Shown here piece by piece: positions 23,241 to 34,298 of a DNA stretch of 64,000 bases. How positions within the stretch are numbered: the stretch's first letter is position 1; every line of letters begins with the position of its first letter. Below the pieces are notes generated by a model that saw only the letters and a program-made list of their open reading frames with translations, ran no database searches and was not told the origin of the DNA. Source of the DNA: Parastagonospora avenae f. sp. tritici 18332-5 (lineage: Eukaryota; Ascomycota; Dothideomycetes; Pleosporales; Phaeosphaeriaceae); the NCBI GenBank assembly GCA_022559985.1, contig JAFJTR010000028.1:1-64000 (forward strand), given 5' to 3'. The position numbers and the translations under genes were made by a program.

Positions 23241-25311
23241 TTACGACGAGTGAGACTTGTGCCGCCCTTTGTTGCCGGTGGAGTATTCTCCGTCGGGAGA
23301 CCATTCTTCGGGTTGAAAGTCCGGGTTCATGAAATGAGCTGTATTGAAGTGGGAACTGCATATGTTAGGCGGGTGAATGCAAGGGAGCCCGAGCCGAGAC
23401 TTACTTGCGGAATATCGACGTCTGAAAAGGTTGGACCTGCATGCCATGCCCGAAGCCTGGTTCTAGCTCGTACATGGACGGTCTGAACGGGCCGCCTCTT
23501 TCGATTACAAGCGGAGTAGTTCGCTCGATGCTGACTGGAGGCGGCGGCGGAGGCGGGTGTATGGGTAACGTCACTGGCGGCTGGTCGAGATGGAGGCTGT
23601 GATGGCTCGGTGTGTTGTATTGGCTCGCGTGACTCGGGTGGCTCGGGATAATAAAGTCTAATTGCGAGCTAACTGCAGGCGCCGGTGGTGGTGCAGATTG
23701 ATATGGTTGTACAGGCGCAACCTGAGGTTGTGGTGCGGGGCTGGGACTGAAGTCGTACGAAAGCGAAGCCCACTTCTGGCCGAAACCAGTCGGGTACATG
23801 CCCGGAATCATTGTCATGACGTCGGCAGAGTCGGACGCCATGGGAATGAAGTCGTTGAAAGAGTTAGCTAGGGCGACCTGGAGCGGCGCCTGGGTCTGAA
23901 CAGGCTGCTGTGGTGGGGTGCGTGGGACATCTTCAGCCTTGTAGAGGATGTCGTAGTGGCCACTGCGGAGTGTTAGAGAGCATGACTGGTGGCGGTCAGA
24001 ATGATTGACGACTTACGGTCTGTAGAGCAGTCTAAGCATGTGTGCGTTTGGGATGGACATTCCCTGGTGGTCTGTGGGGTCAGCGTAGAAGCTGCGGTTG
24101 ATCTCCTCGCCAGGTGAGCGGTCGAGGTACCAAACCTCGAGGCCGAAGCCTGCGGGTTTGATCAAAGCCTCAGCAAGAGCAGCGATGCCGATGTTGTCGG
24201 CTTCGCACTTGGTGGGCTCAATGTTGTTTGCACAGTAGGCCTTGACATCGCCCATGGGGACAAAGTGCCTGAATTCGTCTGCGTGCGTCTGCACCCAGGC
24301 GCTGGCCAGGAGCTGCACGGGTCAGCCGAAGTCGCTTGAAACGGGCGTGCATGATGCTTACTTTGACGTAGGTGATGATGGACATGGACTCGTTGAAGTC
24401 GTTGAAGGTCTGCAGCAAGATCTCGGGCGCTTGCCCATCCATTGCTTGCAGCGAGTCGGCGAGCTTGCGCATCAATTCAAAGGCGCCATCGGCAAAGTCA
24501 ATCCAGAGGTCGCGCGGGTAGCCAATGTGGTCGAGCAGGTTGCCCAGCGAGTTAAGACGGGCTTCTTCATCGCCAAATTTGTTCATGTCGCCCACGCGCA
24601 GCAGCGCTTCAAAGTAGGTGAAGGCAATGGCTGGTGGAGTGGTCAGTACAAGCGAGCAGGCATTCGGAAAGGGCGATGCGACTCACCCCGCCATCCACAG
24701 TGGCCGTCGCCGCGACAGGTTCGGAAGAAGGCATACTTTGCAGGCAGAGCAGCCGTCTTGATCCTGTAGATGGGGTCGGCGTTTTGATATTCAGTCGTGA
24801 TGGCAGCACTGCTCTGGCGCTCGCCCACTAGCGGGCCCTGGTGACGGTCAGCACTGGTCACGCCCCCCGGCATAGCAAGTAGCAAACTCACCGTGGCCTC
24901 GGGCTCGTACTCGCTCGACAGCTTCTGCAGGTGGGCCATGTCCTCGTCGGAGGCCATGTAGGGCTCGGCCATGGCAGAGATGTTGAGGTTGATGTTCTGG
25001 TGCGGGTGCGGGTGCGGGTGCTGGCTGCGGCCGTGCTGGTGGTGGTGGCCAGTGTGTTGGTGTTGGTGGTGGTTAAAGCCCGCGGGATCGAGGACCGGGG
25101 CGCGCATGGATAGCGGCCGTGCAAACGACAGCCCTGAGTGGACCATCGACGGCGTGTAGTGGCTCTGTGCGGGAACTCCATAATGCTGGCCTGCATTCGC
25201 GTGGCCGTGACCATGGAAGGCCCCCATCGCATTCGGCCTGCTCATCGTCAAAGTCTGTAGGCTGCGTGCGAGTTGTCGCGGCGTCGAGATCGGTGTGTGT
25301 CTGGCAAACAA
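23241..25311 (-). CDS. Otubain-type ubiquitin thioesterase (peptidase C65)
   Basis: Six exons on the minus strand (24892-25311, 24687-24837, 24362-24630, 24017-24312, 23405-23962, 23241-23355) give 602 residues. The OTU domain starts near residue 141. The catalytic Asp and Cys are in RGDGHCGWR (D184, C187, next to a splice site) and the catalytic His is in GHYDILYK (H381). Otubains remove ubiquitin chains and OTUB1 also inhibits some E2 enzymes. The N-terminal 140 residues carry a striking His-rich run (HHQHQHTGHHHQHG and on). After the OTU domain comes a Pro/Gln/Ser-rich tail, including nine consecutive prolines nearby, and a final segment SHFNTAHFMNPDFQPEEW that I recall from other fungal otubains. 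The first intron (54 nt) has no stop and keeps frame, so it is easily read as coding. A second start at MSRPNAMGAF (25245) is possible. Confidence 0.94.
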
Positions 25312-27103
25312 GGTCGTCGTCGATCAGAAGAGGTGTCTCTGCGTGCAATGATGCTCTCCCTTTCCCCCACCCGTGTGTGCGCTCCACTCTCTGTGTACTG
25401 GGTGACGGTCAGCAGCGTGACTGGATGCGCTCGATGGCAATTGGATGGTCGATTCCACAGCAGATTCGGCAGCGCGATGTGTCTTCTCAGCAGCAATTCG
25501 TCCACGAGCTGCTGGGCCGAGGGCACGTCTGGCTTTAGTAGGTACAGGCTGCCGTGGCGGTGGGCTGGACGCTGTGTCGTTGCTGTGATACCCAATGATC
25601 CCCAGGGGCACGCCAATATATGGGAGAGACAGGCGTGATCTTCGAGGCGTGCCAGTCGACTTCACTCGGCTGCCAGGAACCAAAGCACTCAGCAACACAT
25701 TCGTCCTGGCGGTTTGAAACGGCGACTCTCTGTTGCACCGAGAGCCTGGAAGACGGGGCGGGCACAGTATCGATCTCGTCAGTGCGAAGCCGCCTCATGC
25801 ACATCGAGCAATGGGGCTGTTCAAGTGAAACCGGAGGGAGCAGAGGGCGAAGCGTGACGGTGCTACAAGAAGGGAGCACTTCCTGTCCCCAAGGGCGGAC
25901 ACAATCAGCGCCTACCGGGGCTCTCGAGCAAAAGAAAAGTAGCCATGGCTGCTGCCCATGGGCGAAGGCAATGCCAGCATCCCCAAACCCTGCTGGTGAA
26001 CCCCCCCTCCGATCTTACAATGGAGCGGGGACCTGTTACCGCTTCTTCGTCTGATCATGACTAGCAGCTTCATGGGCTCAGCTTTGGGCAATGTACCCTC
26101 CACTGACTCTCCCTCATCAGCTTCATATTAGAGCACGGATCAACCGTAAACACGGGACGTCTCTCATCACGAGGGCCGACCAGGAAATTGTCAGCAAATG
26201 CTACCGGAACAATTGCGGAGCCCAGAGGCTGGTGTTGCATGCAGAGGGCAGCAAGTCTTCAGCAAACGCTGTGCTACATCATGGAATGCAGTCGACACAG
26301 CATCATAAGATGCCTGACCCATGTCGAAAAAGCGATTCTTTGCCCCTCTTACTACTGGCCCAAGCTTGGCCACTCTCGCGTTTGAGCGCTGCTGTCACAG
26401 CGGCCGCTTGCATATCATGATTCGTTCGCATCGTCGTGGCGCTTGAAAAAGAACTACCGACCCGGCGATAATATCACAGTTACCGTCCCCACGCCCTAAG
26501 CGAGCCAGCATCCTTACCGAAACGGGGCCTGGGTGGGTGCCTTGTCATTTGCTAATGGTTCGCTAGACGCTCGCATCCTTCGCCGGTGCCGCTTCCCCGG
26601 ACCACACATCTGTGACAAGAAGAACATCAGTATTTGCAGACACCATCGCAAGTGAGCCTTCTCAATCTGCTTTCTGTGTTACCGCGCTGGTCAGTGCTTC
26701 TATTGTAAGCATCACAATAATGGGCTGCACCATGGCTGCAGAAGCCCGCAATAACCGTGCAACCGGGATTCTTGGCTGGTTGCAACGAGAGAACGAGGCC
26801 ATGTTACATACAGGATCTGCTGCTGACCCTCGGTCGTAGAGGCGCATACTTGTGTACCCGAACAAATCCGCCGCCCGGATGCTGTTGAGACGCCATTTCG
26901 AGAACCTACTGCTCATGTGGAGGCAAGTCTTGCCTTGTGCTACTTGCTAGACCAACCCCGGTGCCCGTCCTGAGGAGCCTGTCTCACTCTTCAGGTGCGA
27001 TGAAGCCTCCGTGACGGTAACGTGTAACTTGCTCGTCCCGTGGCCCTCTCCCGTATTCCTGGTCATTGGTCGTCTTGTGTTGCCTTCCATCCTAACCTGC
27101 AAG
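25312..27103. other. Long upstream region of the otubain gene
   Basis: 1.8 kb between the COP9 subunit 3' end and the otubain start. Open frames on both strands (for example 25620-26054 plus) show no recognisable domain. I see no supportable gene; a long promoter or leader for the otubain gene is the simplest reading. Confidence 0.4.
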
Positions 27104-28853
27104 TCATACTTTGCTTGACACGCCCGGCAGGCGTCCGGAGCCGGAGTGACCCTTGCCTTTCTGTCGACCGCCAGGTTTGTTGCTACCTCCCATAGAGCCT
27201 TGACCCCAAGCCATGCCGGGGCCGCCAGGCGTGAACTGAGAGCCGCTCTCGTCTGACTTGAAGCCCTCTCCATCGTTCAACACCGACTTCCACAGGGATC
27301 CGATGGCGGCGCTCCACTCTTGCATCGCCTGCACCCGATCCATGTCGGTGCTACTCTCGATCTCTACCGTTCCATTCTGTTGGTTGATCTTGCCGCGCAA
27401 CCGCTTATCGACGATCAAGAAGCCCACAATTTCCTGAACCTCGGGAAGGGATATCTTCAACTGCCTGGAAATGAAAGCCAAGGTGAAGCGAGTGTATGGT
27501 GCAACGAGTTTGACGACAGCCTTGGTGCGCACGTTCCGGGTTACTTCATCGATATTCTCGGCGATGAACGGATCTTGCAGCAGGTCCTTATTGTCCTGCA
27601 GAATCTTCTCGTACTCGTGAATGTCTTCACGCTGATAGGCGTTGACAAGGTTGGTCATGGTGGAGATGCGCGGATCATTCTGATAGGGCTTGGTCTCCTG
27701 AGAATCGAATGGGTTGATATCGGAACCCGACAGCATGGTTGAAAGCACTAGGTACTTCAGGACCTGGATTCGCTGCAGCGAGCCAGCCTCGTCATAATTC
27801 TTGAAGCTCTCGAAGAAGTCACTTTGCGCCCCTTTCCAGTTCTCTGTTACAGATTAGCAGTGAACCGCTGTCTCGGGATCTCATGCTTGCCTTCGCTCAT
27901 GTGCATCTTGCCGCCACATTCTCGGATGATACCCATGATCTTGGGATGTGGAACAGCTGACTTCACCTTAAGCGCTCGCTGGTATAGTGCCTGTCGTTTC
28001 GTCAGCCGTCATATGCACATGGCAGAAAAGGGCAATGAAACCGACCTTTAAGCGCTTGTTGTTCCGCTGGTCTGCATACATGAGAATCTCCAGAGAGTAG
28101 ACTTCGAGCGAGTAGGTGCCTTTGCTCGGGTCATCTGTTCCGTCCTCTCGCTGGCAGGCCTTGTGTAGTTCGCGGAGCTTATCTGTCAACTGGCGGTAGT
28201 CCTTGCGGTCCAGCCACAGCCTTGCCAGCTTGATGTTGGTCTTCAGCCAAAGTCGCTCATTGTTGGTGCTCTGGAAAATGTCTAGTGTCAAGGCGTAAAA
28301 CTTCTCCATGCATCGATATGCGTCCGCGTCCTCTGCCGCCTTCTCGATAAAGTCAAGCATGTTATTGATTGACTTCTCTGAGTAGTTACGCGTCACCGCA
28401 GACTTGACGTAGGTGAGTAGCTCTTTGTAGTGCTCGACTGCCTGTTGCTAGGTCAATAATCAAGCCCCATGATTTGAACATGATGTGCATACCTGATCAT
28501 ATCGCGCAAGCTTGAACTCAAGCTTGATTGCTTGCTTCAGGCCTTTGAAGCCCCTGCTGGTGGTCAGAAAGCGCCGTGTGCAAGCGTTATATTGACCCAT
28601 ACCAATCGGACTTCTCTTCTTCAAGCGCGGGTATACCGAGAAACTCGTCGATCGCTGATTCGGGGTCGTCGGCCTTGACTTGCTTCGCATTGTAATACTT
28701 GTTCTCGATGTCAACATCGCCGCTCTGCTCTTCGTCCTCGTCTTCGTACTCGAAGTCGTACCTGCAATTTGTCAGCTTGGGCTCAGGAAAAGGTGCGCCG
28801 CATACTCACTCCTCCTCTCCGGAGTCTTGCATAAAGTCATCGTCGTCAGACAT
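27104..28853 (-). CDS. csnB: COP9 signalosome subunit 2 (CsnB/Csn2)
   Basis: Six exons on the minus strand (28810-28853, 28603-28761, 28493-28553, 28046-28441, 27891-27990, 27104-27843) encode 499 residues, the expected length. The acidic N-terminus (MSDDDDFMQDSGEEEYDFEY) is typical, then WGFKGLKQAIKLEFKL and TPR/PCI-type helices (NYSEKSINNMLDFIEKAA, WLKTNIKLARLWLDRKDY, YSLEVYSLEILMYADQRNNK). The last exon holds the PCI winged helix (RFTLAFISRQLKISLPEVQ, IVDKRLRGKINQQNGTVEI). The tail is Gly/Ser/Lys-rich. The subunit helps the signalosome bind cullin-RING ligases for deneddylation. Intron 5 (27844-27890) begins with GC (GCAAGC) and is needed to give MHMSEENWKGAQSDFFESF. In filamentous ascomycetes the complex controls development and light responses. 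Confidence 0.96.
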
Positions 28854-30024
28854 GTTTGTGGCGTTGGGTAGGCGAATTTGTTAGGTGTAGGGATTCCGCG
28901 GTGGAGAAGAAGCTTTGTGATTGTAGACGTGAGGCGGCTGGGTTGAGTGATGATGTGATCGCGCGGGTTGTTGTGCCTAGGTAGGCAGAAGTGTAACTTC
29001 TGGATCAAGCATTGGAGGCTGCGGACATGCCCCGCGAAAGGACGGAGTGGGGCGTTGACGCTAGTGCTAGCGCTGGGTCGCACCTCACGAAAACAACGTT
29101 GATAAAATAAAATCTGCTTTCACGCACTGATGGCTCGAAGATACCTTGGAGGCGCCGGCGGAGTTTTTGCGCTTTGGAGCATCATCTAATACTGTGTTTG
29201 CAACGGAAGCCTATGTCGCCTTACTTTCAGAGAGCAACTGTATTCTCTAGCAATTTGCTCCCTTTGCTTCTACACTTACATGACAAGAAGCCACTGTGGT
29301 AGCATTGCAAAATCAATACAGCACTTGCTCCAAAAAAGTCATCATACGAGCAACATACAGCAACATATGTGTACCTAATTCCAACAGAACGACCACGGCT
29401 ACTGGGCGGCTCCGGATGATAGGCAGAGATCAGCCGAAGCAAATCGAAGCATGCATCGAAGGGCCGCATGCCCTGATTTATTGCATGGATAGCATCTCGC
29501 TCTCCGGCCGGCTTCGAATCCTTGGTATGGTTCGTCGATCGGTCCAGTGCTACAGGTACAGTAGTGTCTTCGCCAGCAGCGTAATGAGCCACGTCTCGCA
29601 CATTCGTGGAATATTTTCATTACTGCCCGCGACTCCGACGACCTCATAGGTACACGTATCGCGCACTTGTGCTGTTGGCAAAGCAATCACGGCGCGTCGG
29701 CTTCCTGAATAGGCGGAGAGAGTGTTAAGGTTCGTGGAGCTTGGAGCTGGGCTACGCTAGTTTTGACCTAGTGTTTGGCCCGACCGGCTTCGAACTGCGC
29801 ATCACACATCCACAGCCTGGCTTCTGGAACACCTTTATACCTCACTTATCCTTCTCTATCACCTCCGGACTCGAGCTCCTTTGCCTGTGCGACTCTCGCT
29901 TTTTGGACCGACATCCTTATCGAACCGGCCTGCGGTTGACGCCCCTTGCAACACAGACGCGCCTGCGCACTCCTCCAGCCGACGGGACGAATCGCACGCC
30001 GAGCCACCCCCTCTCGCCATCACG
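28854..30024. promoter_or_regulatory. Divergent region between COP9 subunit 2 and Rho3
   Basis: 1.17 kb between divergent start codons. CT-rich leader sequence precedes the Rho3 start. The open frames here (for example 29296-29649 plus and 29227-29601 minus) overlap each other in opposite strands and lack domains, so no gene is called. Confidence 0.45.
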
Positions 30025-30974
30025 ATGCCTATGTGCGGTGGAACCAAGTCTGTACAGCGCAAGCTAGTGCTCCTGTATGTCGAGTCCTTTGCGGAAACGT
30101 CGCGATCCAGTTGCGACGCAGGCATGATGCGACGGGCAGCTAACAGGCGCGCAGTGGTGACGGTGCAAGCGGGAAGACTTCGCTGCTGAATGTCTTCACA
30201 AGAGGGTACGTCGGGAAAAGAAACTCATACTAAAGACTGAGAGCGCTAATATTGCGATAGATATTTCCCGACAGTATAGTAAGTGACGTGCGCCATTTAC
30301 GCATGCGCCAGACTGACCAGAGTCCGCAACAGTGAACCAACGGTTTTCGGTAGGCGCTTTGCAAACGATTGACTCGAGAACTTGCGCTAACATGCTTGCG
30401 CAGAGAACTACGTCCACGGTCCGTTGCGCCGTCTCTACCTACACGGGACTCATACTGACATCAAGTCGCAGATATCTACATCGACAACACGCACGTCGAA
30501 CTCAGTCTATGGGACACGGCCGGACAGGAAGAATTCGACCGACTGCGATCACTCAGCTATGATGACACGCACGCCATCATGCTCTGCTTCTCAGTAGACT
30601 CCCCAGATTCGCTTGAGAACGTAGAGACGAAATGGGTTGGCGAGATCGCAGAGAACTGCCCAGGCGTCAAGCTCGTCCTTGTCGCGCTGAAGTGTGATCT
30701 CCGGAAGAAGGACGACGATGATGCGGAAAATGATGAGCCTGAGAAGCCCTGTATCGACTACGAAGAGGGCCTTCGGATTGCAGAGAAGATCAAGGCACTT
30801 CGATACCTGGGTATGGCCATGTTACTGGTCTTTTGCCCTGTACTGGCTGACAGAATCCCAGAATGCTCCGCCATGAAGAACCGTGGCGTCAATGAGGCTT
30901 TTACCGAAGCCGCCCGCGTCGCGCTGCAAGTCAAAACAAGCAAGGACAAGAGCGGTGGCTGCACTATTCTTTGA
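30025..30974 (+). CDS. rho3: Rho-family small GTPase Rho3
   Basis: Seven exons (30025-30074, 30155-30205, 30261-30278, 30333-30349, 30404-30418, 30472-30810, 30862-30974) encode 200 residues. The start is MPMCGGTKSVQRKLVLL, then the P-loop GDGASGKTSLL, YFPTVYEPTVFENYVHD (switch I, effector loop), DTAGQEEFDRLRSLSYDDTH (switch II), VALKCDL (base recognition) and ECSAMKNRGVNEAF. The C-terminal CTIL box predicts geranylgeranylation and plasma-membrane anchoring. A short acidic insert (KKDDDDAENDEPEK) follows KCDL, as in fungal Rho3. Rho3 acts in polarised growth and exocytosis at the hyphal tip. Exons 3, 4 and 5 are only 18, 17 and 15 nt, separated by 53-55-nt introns, so the effector loop is assembled from four exons. 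Confidence 0.95.
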
Positions 30975-32151
30975 GCCTTGCCCTTCCCCTTGTTCTGTTT
31001 TCTGGATATATCCCACATTGCGCCTATTACGTCAATATCCTAGACGACCGCCACCACATCCTGTTCGCGCCTTTCGCATACTTCACGCCACAAGGAAGCC
31101 CCTCTTATTTCCCACTTACATTCGAGTTCAGGCCGGTCATGTATGGTGACCAGCGGTGTTAAAAGGCTGACTCTGTTCGTCTTAACACAGAGGTGGAGCG
31201 CCGCTAACATGCTCTTGGATACACTACACATTGGAAGAAACGGAGTCTACCTCATACTTGTAGAAAGAGTCACCTCATCGCATGCTGATATATAGTGTCA
31301 TCTTCAACCTCGCAATGTTGTCTTCTGCTGGAGGATATTTGTTTACCTAGATCATCGCCCTGGACTACTGTTTCTCGACTCGACCCTTTCATGTACATGC
31401 AATAGCTTTGGCTTACTTTTTTTTCTTTGCTTTGGGATGTTACTGGTTCAAAACGCGTTGCACGCCGATCGTGGTAAAGGGTTCGATGTCCCGAGTTAGC
31501 TCGAGCAGGACACCGCGCAATGCTCACGCTTACATAGTTGCTTACTACTATTATTACCAGCGTTCTCACCAGGCGTATATGGTCCACTAGTCTCATAATT
31601 TATAATTCGCACGTATTCCGGTAGACGACACGCTGCGCTCGCTCGTAAACACCACATATGAGTGTGTTGAGTGCATTCCTGTAGTTAACTTAACGTGGCC
31701 TGCATACCACGATGTCGCCTAGTTACGAGGCTTAACAACTTGTAGTTTTTCAGTAAGCATGCTTCGAGATGAATTCCCTTGAACAGGGAGGCTCTCTTTG
31801 AGTAGCCTAGATGGTGGTATACTTGGCCTCGAAACCTTACTCAGCTTGTCCGGGGATTTTCTATCATTTTGTCTTCTCAGCGGTGGCAAACTTTGAGTGC
31901 TGCATGCCTTCCATGCACAAGCAATCCCATGCCTCGTTCGATGGGGCCTAGACACGGGCAGCTTGTCATGTTGGCGCACAAAAGAACCCCACCTTGAAAT
32001 GATTGGTGTCGTCTCTGCAGCTCACCGCGCCACAACAAAGCGAGCGGTCACGGGCAATGCGGCGTACAACGCCCTTGGTCGATCAGGCCGCGCTGACGGT
32101 CGCGCTTCCATAATTCCTTCACACTCGGAAGACGATCGCGCAAACAATGCG
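30975..32151. other. Intergenic region
   Basis: 1.18 kb between same-strand genes. It includes pyrimidine runs (a ttttttttc stretch near 31419) and short frames without domains. A ggttcga-like motif near 31480 does not fold into a tRNA. No gene is called. Confidence 0.45.
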
Positions 32152-33605
32152 ATGCCTGAGATAACCTTTGTATTTGGTCCAGACGGATCATTCTTCTTCG
32201 ACTGTCCCAAAACATGGAAATGTAAGAATTCCCAAATTTCGCGCGGGTATAGAGCTGACGACGCATGCAAGTTCACGGTATTCCGCAGTCGCTTCGGCAG
32301 TTGTTCAATAGTTCTATGTCAGTGAACTGGAGGATTGCGCAACCTTACTGTGTAGCCCTTGCGCCAGCCCCAAAGAGCTTCAAACTCGCGGATCCGTTAT
32401 GGTACGCTGGATGTAAGACATTGAGCGGTGAAGACAAGCTCTGTAAGTTGCATTAGGCAGCCTCGTTCAACGCCTTGCTCTACAAGATTTGGGTCGCGCT
32501 ACGATACGCCAATCAGTATGATGAAAATCACCAGTCATACTGATGCGTTACAGTCTACACTGAGAAGACTTTTGAAACTACATATCCGGACCTTGTTCGA
32601 TGGATGAAAGGCCTTTCGAATGCGCCACGTTCATGCTTCGTTACTTTTGGTCAGAATCTTAGCTACTTCGCATGCGCTGCCGGACAAGGGTCCATATGGG
32701 GCGGCATCCCATCCGAACTGGAGGATACTGTGCGCAAAGTAGTCGATATGCCCACGTTTGTATGCTTGGGAAAACACAATGCTTGGCTGGTCTTGTACCC
32801 AAATGGGTACATCGCCTGGAAATTCCATGGCCACTACAGCGCGTTGCATAAGATTTTGAATAACACAGCACCACAATCGATAGCTGTAAGTCCGCCTATA
32901 CTAGTAAAAGTGTGTTTCTGATCAACGAACAGTACGTCGCCATTTCGCCGTACAACAAAGAGCACTACTTCATCGCCTTCAAGGATAGATCGATAAAGTA
33001 CAACTTCAAGGGCGCGCCAAAAGAATGGATGGTTCTAATGACGGAGGTTTTCAAATCGTGGTCTACGGAACCTATGCCATCTCAGCCGCCACTTACTCAG
33101 CCGAACTATCAAGCTCCACCAAGATACTACCCCGAGCAGCAGTACCCACAAGGTCAGGCGTGGCAGCAACCACAACCGTATCACCAACAAGTGCAAGCAG
33201 CTTACAACCAGAACTCTCCAGCACAATACCCAGCTCATCTGGCAGGATACCACAATGGATCAGGTATGCCATCACCCGCGCCATCCTATCACAGCCCAGT
33301 AGCACAGCACGCAATGCCCTCTCCGGCGCCTTCCTACAATAGCCCTGTACAGCAGCATATGATGCCAAACCTGCCCCAATGGTCCGCGCCACCACAGCCT
33401 CCCCCAGTCGAGCTGCCAGCATCTTTACCAGCATCTTTACCAGCAGAATTGCCCGGAGATTTCTCACAAGCTGGCCCGTCTGCTATTCCTCCACAAAAAA
33501 CCACCACGGAAGTGAGTCGCTGCTCAATGGCACTACTGGCTCGCGATCTCTGGGGCGCTGACGACAAATTAGAAAAAGAGGAAGTCGCTGTTTAAACTGT
33601 TTTGA
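32152..33605 (+). CDS. Uncharacterised fungal protein with globular N-terminus and Pro/Gln-rich tail
   Basis: Five exons (32152-32221, 32272-32442, 32554-32885, 32933-33511, 33573-33605) give 394 residues. The first 220 residues look folded and rich in aromatics: MPEITFVFGPDGSFFFDCPK, WKFHGIPQSLRQLF, VALAPAPKSFKLADPLWYAG, CFVTFGQNLSYFACAAGQG, LVLYPNGYIAWKFHGHYSAL, YVAISPYNKEHYFIAFKD. The rest is low complexity with Pro, Gln, Tyr and Ser and a tandem unit (MPSPAPSYHSPVAQH, then MPSPAPSYNSPVQQH). I favour splicing of a 61-nt GTGAGT intron near the end, giving a basic terminus KKRKSLFKLF; without it the frame runs to a different end at 33595. No family was recognised. The first exon codons and all joins are in frame, so the gene itself is well supported. 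Confidence 0.8.
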
Positions 33606-34298
33606 GGAGGTGGGGAGGAGGATTCAGTTATTCTATCTGAAGGTTGGACTTTGATACCCTAGTGTGATTCGTTCCGCATATCGACTTACTTGAAGTTACA
33701 ATGTTCGATGCTGGGAGATGCATGTTGCTTTTTGTGTTTTGCTGGGGGATTAGACCAAGTACAGGCGTTCGCGAGCATTATCACCGCAGAACGTTTCAAA
33801 AAATTCTGTCGAAATTCATCACGAAAGAAAGGTCCATGCAAGCTTCGAGATGTACTAAAGTAAAAAGCCCTCTTCTGAAAAACGGCAACAAGTTCGCGGT
33901 ACTCGGAGATCGCCAAATCTACCTGCCTCATTGGGTCACTGGTCTGTCGATCACAGCGGAGCAGAGCGCACGACGAAGTAAGCCTGGCGCATCCGACGAA
34001 AGACTTAGTACAAGCCTGTCCGTACATCTTGCGAAGGTAGAAGACCCTGTAGATATTTGCAGAACTGAGGTCGTTCCACCGTAGAACAAAAGAGCTGCGC
34101 ATGCCTCCGGGACACACTATCGCATCCATTTCTCATCTACCCCAGAGTCCTGACTGTCCCGTCGGACGTGCACGCTACGGCACGCCGGCGGTATTTCTCG
34201 TACCCGGGATACCCAATCTTGCCACTAGTACCAACATACAAGAAGTGTTGAGCACCCGCAGCTAGTTCGCAACCTTCACGATCCCCCAACCCGCCACC
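33606..34298. other. Intergenic, promoter side of the carboxylesterase
   Basis: 693 bases between same-strand genes. Opposing shadow frames only; no domain. It should contain the esterase promoter. Confidence 0.45.

Noticed and set aside
25620..26054. 144-codon plus-strand frame upstream of otubain
   Set aside because: No domain and no start context or splice sites; region reads as non-coding.
31440..31520. Possible tRNA near a gggttcgatg motif
   Set aside because: The flanking bases do not pair as a T stem and no anticodon arm could be placed.
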